Below, piece after piece: positions 8,633-17,579 of a stretch of DNA of 64,000 nt (its first letter is position 1; every line of letters begins with the position of its first letter). This stretch comes from Streptomyces tsukubensis (GTDB lineage: Bacteria; Actinomycetota; Actinomycetes; Streptomycetales; Streptomycetaceae). Below the pieces are notes generated by a model that saw nothing but the letters and a program-made list of their open reading frames with translations, had not been told where the DNA came from and made no database searches. The stretch covers positions 1,674,001-1,738,000 of the forward strand of contig NZ_CP045178.1 in assembly GCF_009296025.1 (NCBI RefSeq). The letters are read 5' to 3'. Both the position numbers and the translations under genes were made by a program.

Positions 8633-9712
8633 GTGGTGAGTTCTCCGCCACCGCAGAAGCGGCATCCACCGGCGAAACCGCCACGGGCGGGTGCCCCTCC
8701 GGGCTCCGCCGGGCACCGCGGGGCGCTGTGGCGGGCGGCCCTCGCGCTGGTTCTCGTGGCGGCCGGCGCCCTCATACCGCTGCTCGGCCCGTCCGCGGTG
8801 CTGCGCGGCACCGGGGAGGCGGCCCCTCCCGCGCTGGAGGGTGTCGGCCTGCTGCGCGGGTTCATGTTCGCCGCCCTCTCTGTCCATCTGGGTGACCTCT
8901 TCGTCTCCCGGCTCACCCGCCGGGTGCCAGGAGCGCCCTGCGCGGCGCCGCGCGACTGGGCCCCGGTCGCCGCCTGGGTGGGCGTCCTCGCCTCCCTGGG
9001 GCTCGCGTCGGTCGTGGCGACCGGCAATCTGGTCCCCCACCGTCTCGCCGACATGGACATCGGCGGTCTCTACAGGACAAGGGACGGGGCGCTCGCCCTT
9101 GTTGAGGTCAACGCCTTCGTGGTGGCGGGGGCGTGCGCCCTGTCCCGGCGCGCGGGTACCGCCGTACTCCCGCTCGCCGCGGTGGTCGTGGCGGAGTCGC
9201 TGCGCGCACACCCCGAACAGGGGACGTCATTGCTGGGTGCCGCGCTGACCTTCGTCCATCTGACGTGCGGCGCGCTGTGGACCGGCGGGCTGCTCCAGGT
9301 ACTGCGGCTGCTGTGGGCGTGGCGGCGGGTGCCGGGGGCGGGCGGCGCGGGGGCCGTGCTGCTGGGGCGGTACGCCAGGATCGCCGGGTATCTGCTGGCC
9401 GTGCTCACCGTGACGGGCGTGCTCAGCGCCCTGCGGAGAATGCCACCCGGGACCGTGATCGACCAGTTGGGGACGACGGCCTACGGAAGGACCCTGCTGG
9501 CCAAGGTGGTGCTCGTGGGAGCGGTCGCGCTGCTCGCGCTGGTGGCGCGACGAAGCTCCCGGCCGGCGAGGAGGCTCGGGGCAGGCGCCGCGGTCCCGCC
9601 CGACGACGTGGCCGGCGCGTTCGCCCCTGCTCGCGCCGAGGTGGTGGGCCTCGGCGCGGTCGTCATGGTGTCGGGGCTGCTCACCGCGTTGCCTCTGCCC
9701 ATTCGGTGGTGA
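8633..9712 (+). CDS. CopD domain-containing membrane protein
   Basis: A 359-residue protein with about eight membrane helices. The C-terminal half has the CopD layout: LTFVHLTCGALWTGGLLQV, RYARIAGYLLAVLTVTGV, and YGRTLLAKVVLVGAVALLAL, the helix pattern of bacterial copper-resistance protein D. I placed the start at GTG 8633 because GAGGA lies just upstream; the frame stays open further upstream with low-complexity sequence. CopD proteins are implicated in copper uptake across the inner membrane. No CopC partner is adjacent, so the metal link rests on family membership only. Confidence 0.8.
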   Translation: MVSSPPPQKRHPPAKPPRAGAPPGSAGHRGALWRAALALVLVAAGALIPLLGPSAVLRGTGEAAPPALEGVGLLRGFMFAALSVHLGDLFVSRLTRRVPGAPCAAPRDWAPVAAWVGVLASLGLASVVATGNLVPHRLADMDIGGLYRTRDGALALVEVNAFVVAGACALSRRAGTAVLPLAAVVVAESLRAHPEQGTSLLGAALTFVHLTCGALWTGGLLQVLRLLWAWRRVPGAGGAGAVLLGRYARIAGYLLAVLTVTGVLSALRRMPPGTVIDQLGTTAYGRTLLAKVVLVGAVALLALVARRSSRPARRLGAGAAVPPDDVAGAFAPARAEVVGLGAVVMVSGLLTALPLPIRW

Positions 9713-9748
9713 GCGGGGCGCCGGTGGGCGCGGCGGCGCGGGGCGGGC

Positions 9749-10792
9749 TCACGCCGTGACGATGACCTTCAGCGCCTCGCGCCTGTCCATGGCTCGGTAG
9801 CCCTCGGGGACCTCTTCGAGGCTCACCGAGCGGTCGAAGACGGGCGAGGGGTCGATGGTGGAGTCGAGCACGTCGGGCAGCAGCTCGGGGATGTAGGCGC
9901 GTACCGGCGCGATGCCGCCGCGCAGCGCGATGTTGCGGCTGAACATCTCCCGCAGGTCGAGGCCGGTGCCGCTGCCGTGCGGGGCCCCGACATAGCCGAT
10001 GGCGCCGCCGTCCCGCGCCATGCCTACGGCCGTCCTCATAGACTCCTCGGTGCCGACGGCCTCGATGACTGCGTGCGCGCCCTGACCGCGGGTCAGCTCA
10101 CGGACGGCGGCGACCGCGGCTTCGCCACGCTCGGCCACGACGTCGGTGGCGCCGAAGTCACGGGCGATGTCGGTGCGGGCGGTGTGGCGGCCGAGGGCGA
10201 TGATCCGCTCGGCGCCGAGCCGTTTGGCGGCCAGCACTCCGCACAGCCCGACGGCGCCGTCACCGACGACCGCGACGGTGGCGCCGGGGCGCGCGCCCGC
10301 GCCGAGCGCCGCGTGGTGCCCTGTGCCGAGGACGTCGGAGAGGGTCAGCAGCGCGGCCAGCAGGCGGTCGTCGGAGGCAGCTTCCGAGGGGAGCTTGACG
10401 AGGGTGCCGTCGGCGAAGGGGACCCGTACGGCCTCGCCCTGGCCGCCGTCGTAACCGACCGCTCCCCACATGCCCCCGTGTTCGCAGGAGGTGGTCAGCC
10501 CCTCCTCGCAGTAGTCGCAGACCCCGTCGGACCAGACGAAGGGGGCCACCACGAGGTCACCCGCGCGGACGCCGCTCACCTCACGGCCCGCGTCTTCGAC
10601 GACGCCGATGAACTCGTGGCCGATCCGCTGTCCCGGAGCGCGCTCCGCCTCGCCCCGGTAGGCCCAGAGGTCACTGCCGCACACGCAGGCGCGCAGCACC
10701 CGGACGACCGCGTCGGTGGGAAGCTGGACCAAGGGGTCGGGGACGTCTTCCACACGCAGGTCGTACGGGGCGTGGATCGTCGTGGCGCGCAT
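9749..10792 (-). CDS. Zinc-dependent alcohol dehydrogenase family protein
   Basis: A 347-residue medium-chain dehydrogenase. The catalytic zinc site is suggested by ACVCGSDLWAYRG and IGHEFIGVVEDAG. The Rossmann fold is VAVVGDGAVGLCGVLAAKRLGA. The structural-zinc lobe is reduced: CDYCEEGLTTSC has Cys at spacings 0, 3 and 11 rather than the usual four, a pattern I recall from this actinobacterial subfamily. Start ATG 10792 behind AAGGAAA. The substrate is unknown. Its upstream leader contains an eight-copy octanucleotide repeat. Confidence 0.85.
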   Translation of the reverse strand: MRATTIHAPYDLRVEDVPDPLVQLPTDAVVRVLRACVCGSDLWAYRGEAERAPGQRIGHEFIGVVEDAGREVSGVRAGDLVVAPFVWSDGVCDYCEEGLTTSCEHGGMWGAVGYDGGQGEAVRVPFADGTLVKLPSEAASDDRLLAALLTLSDVLGTGHHAALGAGARPGATVAVVGDGAVGLCGVLAAKRLGAERIIALGRHTARTDIARDFGATDVVAERGEAAVAAVRELTRGQGAHAVIEAVGTEESMRTAVGMARDGGAIGYVGAPHGSGTGLDLREMFSRNIALRGGIAPVRAYIPELLPDVLDSTIDPSPVFDRSVSLEEVPEGYRAMDRREALKVIVTA

Positions 10793-11142
10793 CGGGCGGT
10801 TTCCTTCTGTCGGTCGGCCGGTGGCCTGTTGGGCTGTTGGGCTGTTGGGCTGTTGGTCTGTTGGGCTGTTGGGCTGTTGGGCTGTTCGGCTCGGGCAGCA
10901 GCCCGGCTGTCCGTCGGGGCATTCGTCCGTGATTTCACATTTCAGCTTTTTATGTGCTTTACGGTACGGCACGGCGTACACACTTCCGACTCAAGGGGCC
11001 GTCAGGCCCCCGCCGCGTCGTGGGGTGTTGTGACGGCTGTGACAACAGAGGCGGGTGCCGCACGCCCCGAAGGGCCGCTCGGGGCGCCGGGAGACGCGGG
11101 CGGATTCAGCCCTGTCAGTCGTGGCCCGTATCCTCAGTGACC
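10793..11142. promoter_or_regulatory. Divergent region between alcohol dehydrogenase and exonuclease genes
   Basis: 350 bp holding the octamer array at 10825-10888 and an AT-rich patch around 10930-10965, the most promoter-like part of the stretch. No gene was recognised. Confidence 0.45.
10825..10888. repeat. Octanucleotide tandem repeat, eight copies, in the ADH leader
   Basis: Eight consecutive 8-bp units of gctgttgg (ccaacagc on the gene strand), six of them with at most one variant base. The array ends 32 bp before the ATG of the alcohol dehydrogenase gene, so it lies in its promoter or 5' leader. A simple 8-bp unit is prone to copy-number change. Confidence 0.95.
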
Positions 11143-12114
11143 ATGCTCGAAGACCGCGCGACCGCAGCGCCCTGGCCGGCCGCGTATCCACAGGGGTACG
11201 CGGTCGTCGACGTCGAGACCACCGGTCTCGCCCGCGACGACCGGATCGTGTCGGCCGCCGTGTACCAGCTCGACGCCAGGGGCGGTGTCGAGGACCACTG
11301 GTACACGCTGGTCAATCCGGAACGCGACCCGGGACCCGTGTGGATACACGGCCTGACGAGTGATGTCCTCGAAGGCGCACCGCTGTTCAAGGAGATCGCG
11401 GCGGAACTGTCGGCCCGCCTCACCGACCGTGTCCTCGTCGCGCACAACGCGGTCTTCGACTGGTCGATGCTGGCGCGGGAGTACGCGCGGGCGGAGCACA
11501 TCGCACCGGTCAAACAGCGGCTGTGCACCATCGCGCTCTCCAAGGAGCTGGGCCTCCCGCTGCCCAACCACAAGCTGGAGTCCCTCGCGGCACACTTCGG
11601 CGTGGTCCAGCAGCGCGCGCACCACGCCCTCGACGACGCGCGGGTACTGGCGGAGGCGTTCAGGCCGAGTCTGCACGCGGCGGCCGGCGGCGGGGTCAGG
11701 CTGCCGCTGCTGGAGTGCCGTCCGCTGACCGAGTGGTCGGACGGTCCCGCGCGCGCCCCCATCGGCCGCCAGTCCTCCTACCGGCCGGGCAATTGGCGCC
11801 CCTCGCGCAAACGCCCGGCGTGCCCCTACCCGAATCCGGGCCGGTACGAAGTGGACAAACCACTGATGCAGGGCATGCGGGTGGCCTTCTCCGGTGACAC
11901 GTCGGTGGAGCGGGAACTCCTGGAGGACAGGGCGGTCGAGGCGGGGCTGCATGTCGCGACCAGCGTCTCCAGGCTGACCAGTCTGCTGGTCACCAATGAT
12001 CCCGAATCGGGTACGTCCAAGACGGCGAAGGCCCGACAGTTCGGTACACCCGTCATGGACGAGGCCGCCTTCGGCCAGCTTCTGCGGGACGTGGCTCCGG
12101 CGCGCGAGGCATAG
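11143..12114 (+). CDS. DEDDh 3'-5' exonuclease with C-terminal BRCT domain
   Basis: A 323-residue protein. The DnaQ-like exonuclease (about 15-185) shows VVDVETTGL (Asp23, Glu25), VAHNAVFDWSML and AHHALDDARVLAEAF, completing the DEDDh set. A linker rich in Pro, Arg and Tyr leads to a BRCT domain (about 235-315) with GMRVAFSGDTSVERELLEDR and TSLLVTNDPESGTSKTAKA. This architecture is common in streptomycetes and suggests DNA-repair exonuclease activity targeted by the BRCT module. Start ATG 11143; ribosome site weak. Confidence 0.9.
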   Translation: MLEDRATAAPWPAAYPQGYAVVDVETTGLARDDRIVSAAVYQLDARGGVEDHWYTLVNPERDPGPVWIHGLTSDVLEGAPLFKEIAAELSARLTDRVLVAHNAVFDWSMLAREYARAEHIAPVKQRLCTIALSKELGLPLPNHKLESLAAHFGVVQQRAHHALDDARVLAEAFRPSLHAAAGGGVRLPLLECRPLTEWSDGPARAPIGRQSSYRPGNWRPSRKRPACPYPNPGRYEVDKPLMQGMRVAFSGDTSVERELLEDRAVEAGLHVATSVSRLTSLLVTNDPESGTSKTAKARQFGTPVMDEAAFGQLLRDVAPAREA

Positions 12115-12119
12115 GGCCT

Positions 12120-12179
12120 GTCGTACGGGGCGTAGAGACTGTCCGTACGGGGCGTAGAGACCGTCGTACGGGGCGTGCC
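12120..12179. repeat. About 21-bp direct repeat, nearly three copies
   Basis: Copies begin near 12120, 12141 and 12163, each with the core gtacggggcgtagagac (the third is cut short). They start 6 bp after the exonuclease stop codon and fill the gap before the SURF1 gene. They may act in transcription termination, but no strong hairpin is formed. Confidence 0.75.
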
Positions 12180-12263
12180 GGACCGGTACGCCCCAGCGGT
12201 CCGCCCCGGCGCGCCGGGCACCCTCCCGCCGGGGTCGGGACGGGCGAGTTGTACCTTCATGGG

Positions 12264-13061
12264 GTGTACCGCTTCCTGTTGTCCCGGCAATGGGTGATCA
12301 TCACCCTGATCGCCCTCGCGCTCATCCCTGTGATGATCGAGCTGGGCTTCTGGCAGTTGCACCGGCACCAGCACCGGGTGGCCCAGAACCAGCAGATCTC
12401 CACGGCCCTCGCGGCGACGCCCGAGCCCGCGGAGAAGCTGACGGCCCCCGGTCACCGGATCACGGCGGCGGAGAAGTACCACCGGGTCTCCGCGAAGGGC
12501 CGCTTCGACACCGCCCACGAGGTGGTGGTCAGGCGCAGGACCAACGAGGCCGAGGAGATCGGCGTTCACGTACTGACGCCCTTCGTGCTGAAGGACGGGC
12601 GGGTCCTGCTGGTCAACCGCGGCTGGGTCCCCGCCAACGGCGCCCAGACCTCGTTCCCGAAGGTGCCGGCTCCCCCGAAGGGTGAGATCACCGTCACCGG
12701 CCGTCTGATGCCGGACGAGACGACGGCGGCCAGCGGCATCAAGAACATCCAGGGGCTGCCTCCCCGCCAGGTCATGCTGATCAGCAGCGGCGAGGAGGCG
12801 GACCGGCTCGGCAGGAGCGTGCTCGGCGGCTTCATCGAGCAGACCTCGCCCGAGTCGCCCGACGACTCCCCCCAGCTCATCCCCGCCCCCGACGACCAGG
12901 GCATCGGTCCGCACATGGCCTACGCCGTCCAGTGGTGGCTGTTCTCCGCCGCGGTGCCGCTGGGCTGGACCGTTCTCGTACGCAGGGAGCGCAGGGAGCG
13001 CAGGGACCGCGACCGGGCGACGGCGGAACCGGAGCCCGCGCCGGAGCCCGCCACCGTCTGA
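12264..13061 (+). CDS. SURF1 family cytochrome oxidase biogenesis protein
   Basis: A 265-residue protein with the SURF1 build: an N-terminal helix WVIITLIALALIPVMIELGF followed by WQLHRHQHR, a soluble domain with GRFDTAHEVVVRRRT and LLVNRGWVP, and a C-terminal helix AVQWWLFSAAVPLGWTVLV. SURF1 proteins help assemble the haem-copper centre of cytochrome c oxidase. I start at GTG 12264 (VYRFLLSRQW), which matches family N-termini; there is no ribosome site, so translation may be leaderless. The tail is charged and repeat-like (Arg/Glu, then Pro/Glu). Confidence 0.88.
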   Translation: MYRFLLSRQWVIITLIALALIPVMIELGFWQLHRHQHRVAQNQQISTALAATPEPAEKLTAPGHRITAAEKYHRVSAKGRFDTAHEVVVRRRTNEAEEIGVHVLTPFVLKDGRVLLVNRGWVPANGAQTSFPKVPAPPKGEITVTGRLMPDETTAASGIKNIQGLPPRQVMLISSGEEADRLGRSVLGGFIEQTSPESPDDSPQLIPAPDDQGIGPHMAYAVQWWLFSAAVPLGWTVLVRRERRERRDRDRATAEPEPAPEPATV

Positions 13062-13201
13062 CCGCCCCTCCCCCTCGGGGCTGCCGCGACGGCGGGCTCT
13101 TGGGTGTGACGGCTCTGCGGTGTACGGCTCCCCGGTGTGACGTGCGGCCTTTTGGCCGCTGTGGCAGGTTGGCGACGCCGTCCGCCGGGAACCCGGCTTG
13201 C

Positions 13202-15010
13202 GTGGCTCAACGTATCGAGGATTACGCGCTCATCGGAGACCATCAGACCGCCGCGCTCGTAGGGCGCAACGGTTCGGTCGACTGGCTCTGTCTCCCCCGC
13301 TTCGACTCCGCCGCGTGCTTCGCCGCCCTGCTCGGCGACCACGAGAACGGGCACTGGGTGCTGGCCCCGAAGGACGCGGGACCCTGTACCAGCCGTTCGT
13401 ACCGCACCGACTCCCTCGTCCTCGACTCCGTGTGGGAGACCGAGGACGGCACCGTACGCGTCACCGACTTCATGCCCCAGCGCGACAAGGCGCCCGATGT
13501 CGTCCGCATCGTGGAGTGCCTGTCGGGGAGCGTGACCATGCACAGCACGCTCCGGCTGCGTTTCGACTACGGCAGCATCGTGCCCTGGATGCGCAGGACC
13601 GACGGTCACCGGGTGGCCGTCGCGGGGCCCGACGCGGTCTGGCTGCGCAGCGAACCCGAGGTGCCGAGCTGGGGAAAGAAGTTCAGCACGCACGCCGAGT
13701 TCACCGTCGAAGCGGGCGAGAAGGTGGCCTTCGTGCTCACGTGGTACCCGTCGCACAAGAACCACCCCCGGCTCATAGACCCCTACGAGGCGCTGGAGGA
13801 GAGCCTCCAGGGGTGGCGGGAGTGGGTCTCCCTCTGCCGCTACGAGGGCCCTTACCGCGAGGCGGTCGTACGCTCCCTCATCACGCTGAAGGCCCTCACC
13901 TACGCCCCGACCGGTGGCATCGTCGCCGCACCCACCACCTCGCTGCCCGAGCTGATCGGCGGGGTGCGCAACTGGGACTACCGCTACTGCTGGCTGCGCG
14001 ACTCGACCCTCACCCTGGGAGCGCTGCTCTCCGCCGGTTACACCGAGGAGGCCCAGGCGTGGCGGGACTGGCTGCTGCGGGCCGTGGCGGGTGAGCCGTC
14101 CGGGCTGCAGATCATGTACGGCCTCGCCGGCGAGCGGCGTATCCCCGAGTACGAGCTGCCGTGGCTCGGCGGATACGAGGACTCGCCGCCCGTGCGGATC
14201 GGCAATGAGGCCGTCAACCAGCGTCAGCTCGATGTGTACGGCGAAGTGATCGACTCCCTGATGCTCGCCGACGCCTCGGGGCTGCGGACCAAGCCGCACG
14301 CGTGGAACCTTCAGCTCTCCCTCATGGAGTTCCTGGAGACCGCGTGGCGCGAGCCGGACGCCGGGCTGTGGGAGGTGCGGGGGCCGAGCAGGCACTTCGT
14401 GCACTCCAAGGTCATGGCCTGGGTCGCCGCCGACAGGACGGTGCGCGCCCTGGAGGGGAACCCGGCCCTCAGCGGCGACGTGGACCGCTGGCGCGACATG
14501 CGGGACGAGATCCACCGCGAGGTGTGCGAGCGCGGTTTCGACGCGTCGAGGAACACGTTCACGCAGTCCTACGGATCACGGGAACTGGACGCGGCTCTGC
14601 TGCTCATTCCGCGCAGCGGGTTCCTGCCCGCCGACGACCCGAGGGTCATCGGCACCATCGACGCGGTCCGGGCGGAGCTGGGCGACCACGGGCTGTTGTA
14701 CCGCTACACCGCCGAGGAGAAGGCAGTGGCGGGGAAGAAGGCGATCGACGGGCTGCCCGGCGGTGAGGGCACCTTCCTCGTCTGCTCCTTCTGGCTCGCG
14801 GACGCCCTCCACATGATCGGAAGGACCAAGGAGGCGAGGGAACTCTTCGAGCACCTGCTCTCGCTCAGCAACGACGTGGGGCTGCTCTCCGAGGAGTACG
14901 ACCCGGTCGCCGGCAGACAGCTCGGCAACTTCCCTCAGGCGTTCAGCCACATCGGCCTGGTGGGGACGGCCCTCGCCCTCGCCGACGAGCGGCCGGAGGA
15001 GGCAGGATAG
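13202..15010 (+). CDS. Glycoside hydrolase family 15 protein
   Basis: A 602-residue cytoplasmic protein. The N-terminal beta-sandwich begins IEDYALIGDHQTAALVGRNG and contains SVDWLCLPRFDS. The (alpha/alpha)6 barrel contains VRNWDYRYCWLRDSTLTLGA near residue 260, the classical GH15 substrate-binding motif, plus GNEAVNQRQLDVYGEV and, near the C-terminus, LLSEEYDPVAGRQLGNFPQA with the second acidic pair. Bacterial GH15 members of this size are trehalases or glucoamylase-like enzymes. I do not distinguish the substrate. The SDR gene follows after 4 bp. Confidence 0.93.
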   Translation: MAQRIEDYALIGDHQTAALVGRNGSVDWLCLPRFDSAACFAALLGDHENGHWVLAPKDAGPCTSRSYRTDSLVLDSVWETEDGTVRVTDFMPQRDKAPDVVRIVECLSGSVTMHSTLRLRFDYGSIVPWMRRTDGHRVAVAGPDAVWLRSEPEVPSWGKKFSTHAEFTVEAGEKVAFVLTWYPSHKNHPRLIDPYEALEESLQGWREWVSLCRYEGPYREAVVRSLITLKALTYAPTGGIVAAPTTSLPELIGGVRNWDYRYCWLRDSTLTLGALLSAGYTEEAQAWRDWLLRAVAGEPSGLQIMYGLAGERRIPEYELPWLGGYEDSPPVRIGNEAVNQRQLDVYGEVIDSLMLADASGLRTKPHAWNLQLSLMEFLETAWREPDAGLWEVRGPSRHFVHSKVMAWVAADRTVRALEGNPALSGDVDRWRDMRDEIHREVCERGFDASRNTFTQSYGSRELDAALLLIPRSGFLPADDPRVIGTIDAVRAELGDHGLLYRYTAEEKAVAGKKAIDGLPGGEGTFLVCSFWLADALHMIGRTKEARELFEHLLSLSNDVGLLSEEYDPVAGRQLGNFPQAFSHIGLVGTALALADERPEEAG

Positions 15011-15014
15011 GCCT

Positions 15015-15770
15015 ATGGATCTTGGGTTGAAGGACCGCGTCATCATCGTCACAGGGGCCACCAGGGGGCTGGGCAACGCCGCCGCGCGCGCACTCGTCGA
15101 GGAGGGCGCGAAGGTCGTCGTCACCGGGCGCGACGCGAGGACCGCCGCCGCCTCGGCCGAGAAGCTGGGCCCCGACGCCCTCGGTGTCGGCGCGGACAAC
15201 GCGGACCCCGGCGCCGCCGAGCGGCTGATCGCCACAGCGCGTGCGCACTTCGGCCGCTTCGACGGTCTCCTGATCAGCGTCGGCGGGCCGAAGCCCGGCT
15301 TCCTCGCGGACACCACCGACGAGCAGTGGCAGTCCTCCTTCGAGTCGGTCTTCCTCGGCGCGGTACGGCTCGCGCGCGCCGCCTCGGCTGAACTCGGCGA
15401 GGGCGGGGTCATCGGCTTCGTCCTGTCCAGTTCGGTCCACGAGCCCATCCCCGGGCTCACCGTCTCCAACGGGCTGCGCCCAGGGCTCGCGGGGGTCGCC
15501 AAATCGCTCGCCTCCGAGTTGGGGCCGCGCGGAATCCGTGTCGTCGGTCTGCTGCCCGGCAGGATCGACACCGACAGGGTCAAGGAGTTGGACGGCCTCT
15601 CCGGCGACCCCGAGGCCGCCCGCGCCGCCGGTTCCTCGCACATCCCGCTGGGCAGGTACGGCAGGCCGGAGGAGTTCGGCAGGGCCGCCGCCTTCCTACT
15701 CTCGCCCGCGGCCTCGTATCTGACGGGCGTCATGGTGCCGATCGACGGCGGCGCGGGACACGGCTTCTGA
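15015..15770 (+). CDS. SDR family protein lacking the canonical Tyr/Lys catalytic pair
   Basis: A 251-residue Rossmann protein with a good NAD(P) site, VTGATRGLGNAAARALVEEG, and the C-terminal SDR ending YLTGVMVPIDGGAG. Where active members carry YxxxK before the next helix, this protein reads VSNGLRPGLAGVAKSLASE: the Tyr aligns with Ser and the Lys with Arg. The Ser before it (FVLSSSVHEP) is present. It may bind nucleotide without standard oxidoreductase chemistry. It is probably co-transcribed with the GH15 gene 4 bp upstream. Convergent with the AmaP operon across a strong hairpin. Confidence 0.9.
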   Translation: MDLGLKDRVIIVTGATRGLGNAAARALVEEGAKVVVTGRDARTAAASAEKLGPDALGVGADNADPGAAERLIATARAHFGRFDGLLISVGGPKPGFLADTTDEQWQSSFESVFLGAVRLARAASAELGEGGVIGFVLSSSVHEPIPGLTVSNGLRPGLAGVAKSLASELGPRGIRVVGLLPGRIDTDRVKELDGLSGDPEAARAAGSSHIPLGRYGRPEEFGRAAAFLLSPAASYLTGVMVPIDGGAGHGF

Positions 15771-15862
15771 CCGGTCGGGCGAGCGGGACCGCCGTGCCCG
15801 GCGGGGAGGCCGTGCGACGCGGTGGGCCGCCCTTCCCCCTGGCGGGGCGGCCCGGGTCGTGC

Positions 15863-15902
15863 GAAGAGGCGGCGCCCCTGGTGATGGGGGCGCCGCCTCT
15901 TC
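15863..15902. terminator. Bidirectional terminator between SDR gene and AmaP operon
   Basis: A perfect 16-bp stem (15863-15878 with 15887-15902) around an 8-nt loop, placed between two convergent stop codons. Confidence 0.88.
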
Positions 15903-15941
15903 TGCCTGCCCGCCACGCGTCGGACCCGCGTGCGCGGTGGC

Positions 15942-16520
15942 TCAGTTCACGCGCTCGGCCCCGTGTTTGACGGCGTGCAGCCTGACCTCGGTGGGGAGCC
16001 TGTCGAGTCCCGCTGACGAACGGGCCCTGGACAGTGCCTCGGTGGCCGTGCGGTGCAGGGTCTCCAGCGGGCTGGCGTGCCCTTCGAGGGCGAGCCGCAC
16101 CCTGGCCTCGGGTGCGCTGCGGCGTCCGTCGAGCCTGACCCGGGAGCCTCCCACGCCGTCGATGGCCCCGGCCTCCGTGGCGAACGCCTTCTCCAGGGCG
16201 CGGCCGCGCAGTACGGCGCCCTCCCCGTCGCCGGTGTCGATCACCACCTCGGTGAGCCTGCGCCTGCGCAGCTCCGCCGCCAGCCACCAGAGGGCGAGCA
16301 GCAGGATCACGGCGAGCGCGGCGATGACGACCGGCCACCACCAGTCGTCGGGGCGCCAGCGGGTACGGTCGGCGCGCGAGAGCAGTACGTCACGTTTGCC
16401 GTCATGGATCCACCAGGACGGCGGGTGGGCGCCGAGGCCCACGGCCAGGACCGACCCTCCCAGCACGATCAGGACCAGACCGCACAGTGCGAGCAGGACG
16501 CGGTTGACGCTCCTGAGCAT
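15942..16520 (-). CDS. amaP: Alkaline shock response membrane anchor protein AmaP
   Basis: A 192-residue protein with two membrane helices (about 5-29 and 62-83) and a cytoplasmic C-terminal domain containing EVVIDTGDGEGAVLRGRALEKA and RVRLALEGHASPLETLHRTA. AmaP anchors Asp23-family proteins at the membrane in Gram-positive bacteria. This is the last gene of a five-gene minus-strand operon with two Asp23-family proteins, which supports the role. It starts 3 bp after the DUF6286 stop codon. Confidence 0.88.
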   Translation of the reverse strand: MLRSVNRVLLALCGLVLIVLGGSVLAVGLGAHPPSWWIHDGKRDVLLSRADRTRWRPDDWWWPVVIAALAVILLLALWWLAAELRRRRLTEVVIDTGDGEGAVLRGRALEKAFATEAGAIDGVGGSRVRLDGRRSAPEARVRLALEGHASPLETLHRTATEALSRARSSAGLDRLPTEVRLHAVKHGAERVN

Positions 16521-16523
16521 GGC

Positions 16524-17237
16524 TCACCCCTTCTTGGCCGGCCGACGGACCTTGACCTTCACGGAGGGCGTGCGGGCGATGCCCAGCTCCCCCGCGGCCT
16601 CGGTCAGCGTTGTGGTCAACTCCGATTTCACGTCGGCGAGTTCGCGGAAGTGCGAGGTGGCGTGGACGCGGGCCTTGCGACGCTTGGCCTTGACCTTGAC
16701 CGACCGCACTCCTGAGACCTCCATGGCCCGGTCGCGCAGCACCATGGCCGCGGCGTCCCTGCGCAGTCCCGCCCTGACGTCGGGGTGGATGCGGCGCATC
16801 GGGAGCATGGACCGGCAGCCCGGGGTGAGCGCGAGGAAGAGCAGCCACAGCCCGAGGGCCGCGGCCACACCGGCTCCGACGAGTACCCAGGTGTCTTCGA
16901 GGGGGCGGGTGGCGAGTTCCCTGGCCAGGGTCTTGCGCCACTGCATCGCGGGGCGGTCGGCGCGTACGGAGGCCACGTCGTACAGCATGAGCCCGGCCGC
17001 CGCGAAGATCAGCAGCCCGACGATGCCCGCGGTGACCCGGCGGGCGGACCAGAAGCGGTGCGCCTTGCCGTGGTCGTCGCCGGGGGCGGGCAGCGGCGTG
17101 CGTGTCGTGCCCTGTTCCTGGGCCTCGCCCGTGCCGGGCCGGCCGGTGCCCGCCCGGTCCTGGTGCTCGGTCCCGGCCTCGTCCTTGGTCGCGGTCAGCG
17201 GGCGGGTGTCGCCCGCTGATCCCTGTGGTTCGGTCAT
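16524..17237 (-). CDS. DUF6286 domain-containing membrane protein (Asp23/AmaP operon)
   Basis: A 237-residue protein. The first 70 residues are Gly/Thr/Asp-rich and probably disordered. Two helices follow (VTAGIVGLLIFAAAGLMLY and LVGAGVAAALGLWLLFLAL). The C-terminal domain has VSGVRSVKVKAKRRKARVHA, reminiscent of the Asp23 fold with basic strands. The ATG at 17237 overlaps the upstream short Asp23 gene by 4 bp. Function unknown; operon context places it in envelope stress. Confidence 0.8.
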   Translation of the reverse strand: MTEPQGSAGDTRPLTATKDEAGTEHQDRAGTGRPGTGEAQEQGTTRTPLPAPGDDHGKAHRFWSARRVTAGIVGLLIFAAAGLMLYDVASVRADRPAMQWRKTLARELATRPLEDTWVLVGAGVAAALGLWLLFLALTPGCRSMLPMRRIHPDVRAGLRRDAAAMVLRDRAMEVSGVRSVKVKAKRRKARVHATSHFRELADVKSELTTTLTEAAGELGIARTPSVKVKVRRPAKKG

Positions 17238-17575
17238 CTGGCTCTTCCCCGTTCGTCGCCGAGGTCCGAGTACAGCCGCTCGACCTGGACGGCGACCTCG
17301 GGGACGGTCATGCCCGCGAGGGTCGACACCCGGTGGGTCACCTGGCGGCGCACCGCGCCGCACTGGGCGCCGATGTCGCAGGGGTAGTCCAGTTCGAGGC
17401 TGACGTGGACCCGCGCGCTGTCCTTGCGGACGATGACCGAGGTACGCGGCGCGGACCCGTCCGCGGGCACCCGCTTGAGCGCTTCCCTCGCGGCCCTGGC
17501 GGCGATCTTGGCGACGACCCTGTCCGCGATGCGGGTGGCGCCGCGCTCTGCTGCTTCCACGATCCGACCGGTCAC
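17234..17575 (-). CDS. Short Asp23/Gls24-like envelope stress protein
   Basis: A 113-residue protein with ADRVVAKIAARAAREAL, then SVIVRKDSARVHVSLELDYP and RRQVTHRVSTLAGMTVPEVAVQVERL. This follows the Asp23 pattern of an N-terminal helix, beta strands and the closing V-x-V-x-V strand. The ending is DLGDERGRAR. GTG start at 17575; the gene upstream stops 4 bp earlier, and its own stop overlaps the DUF6286 start. It is the shorter of two Asp23 paralogues in the operon. Confidence 0.8.
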   Translation of the reverse strand: MTGRIVEAAERGATRIADRVVAKIAARAAREALKRVPADGSAPRTSVIVRKDSARVHVSLELDYPCDIGAQCGAVRRQVTHRVSTLAGMTVPEVAVQVERLYSDLGDERGRAR

Positions 17576-17579
17576 CCGG

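Noticed and set aside
6713..9211. An 832-codon minus-strand frame opposite the subtilisin and CopD genes
   Set aside because: Antisense shadow; the plus strand carries a complete catalytic triad and signal peptide.
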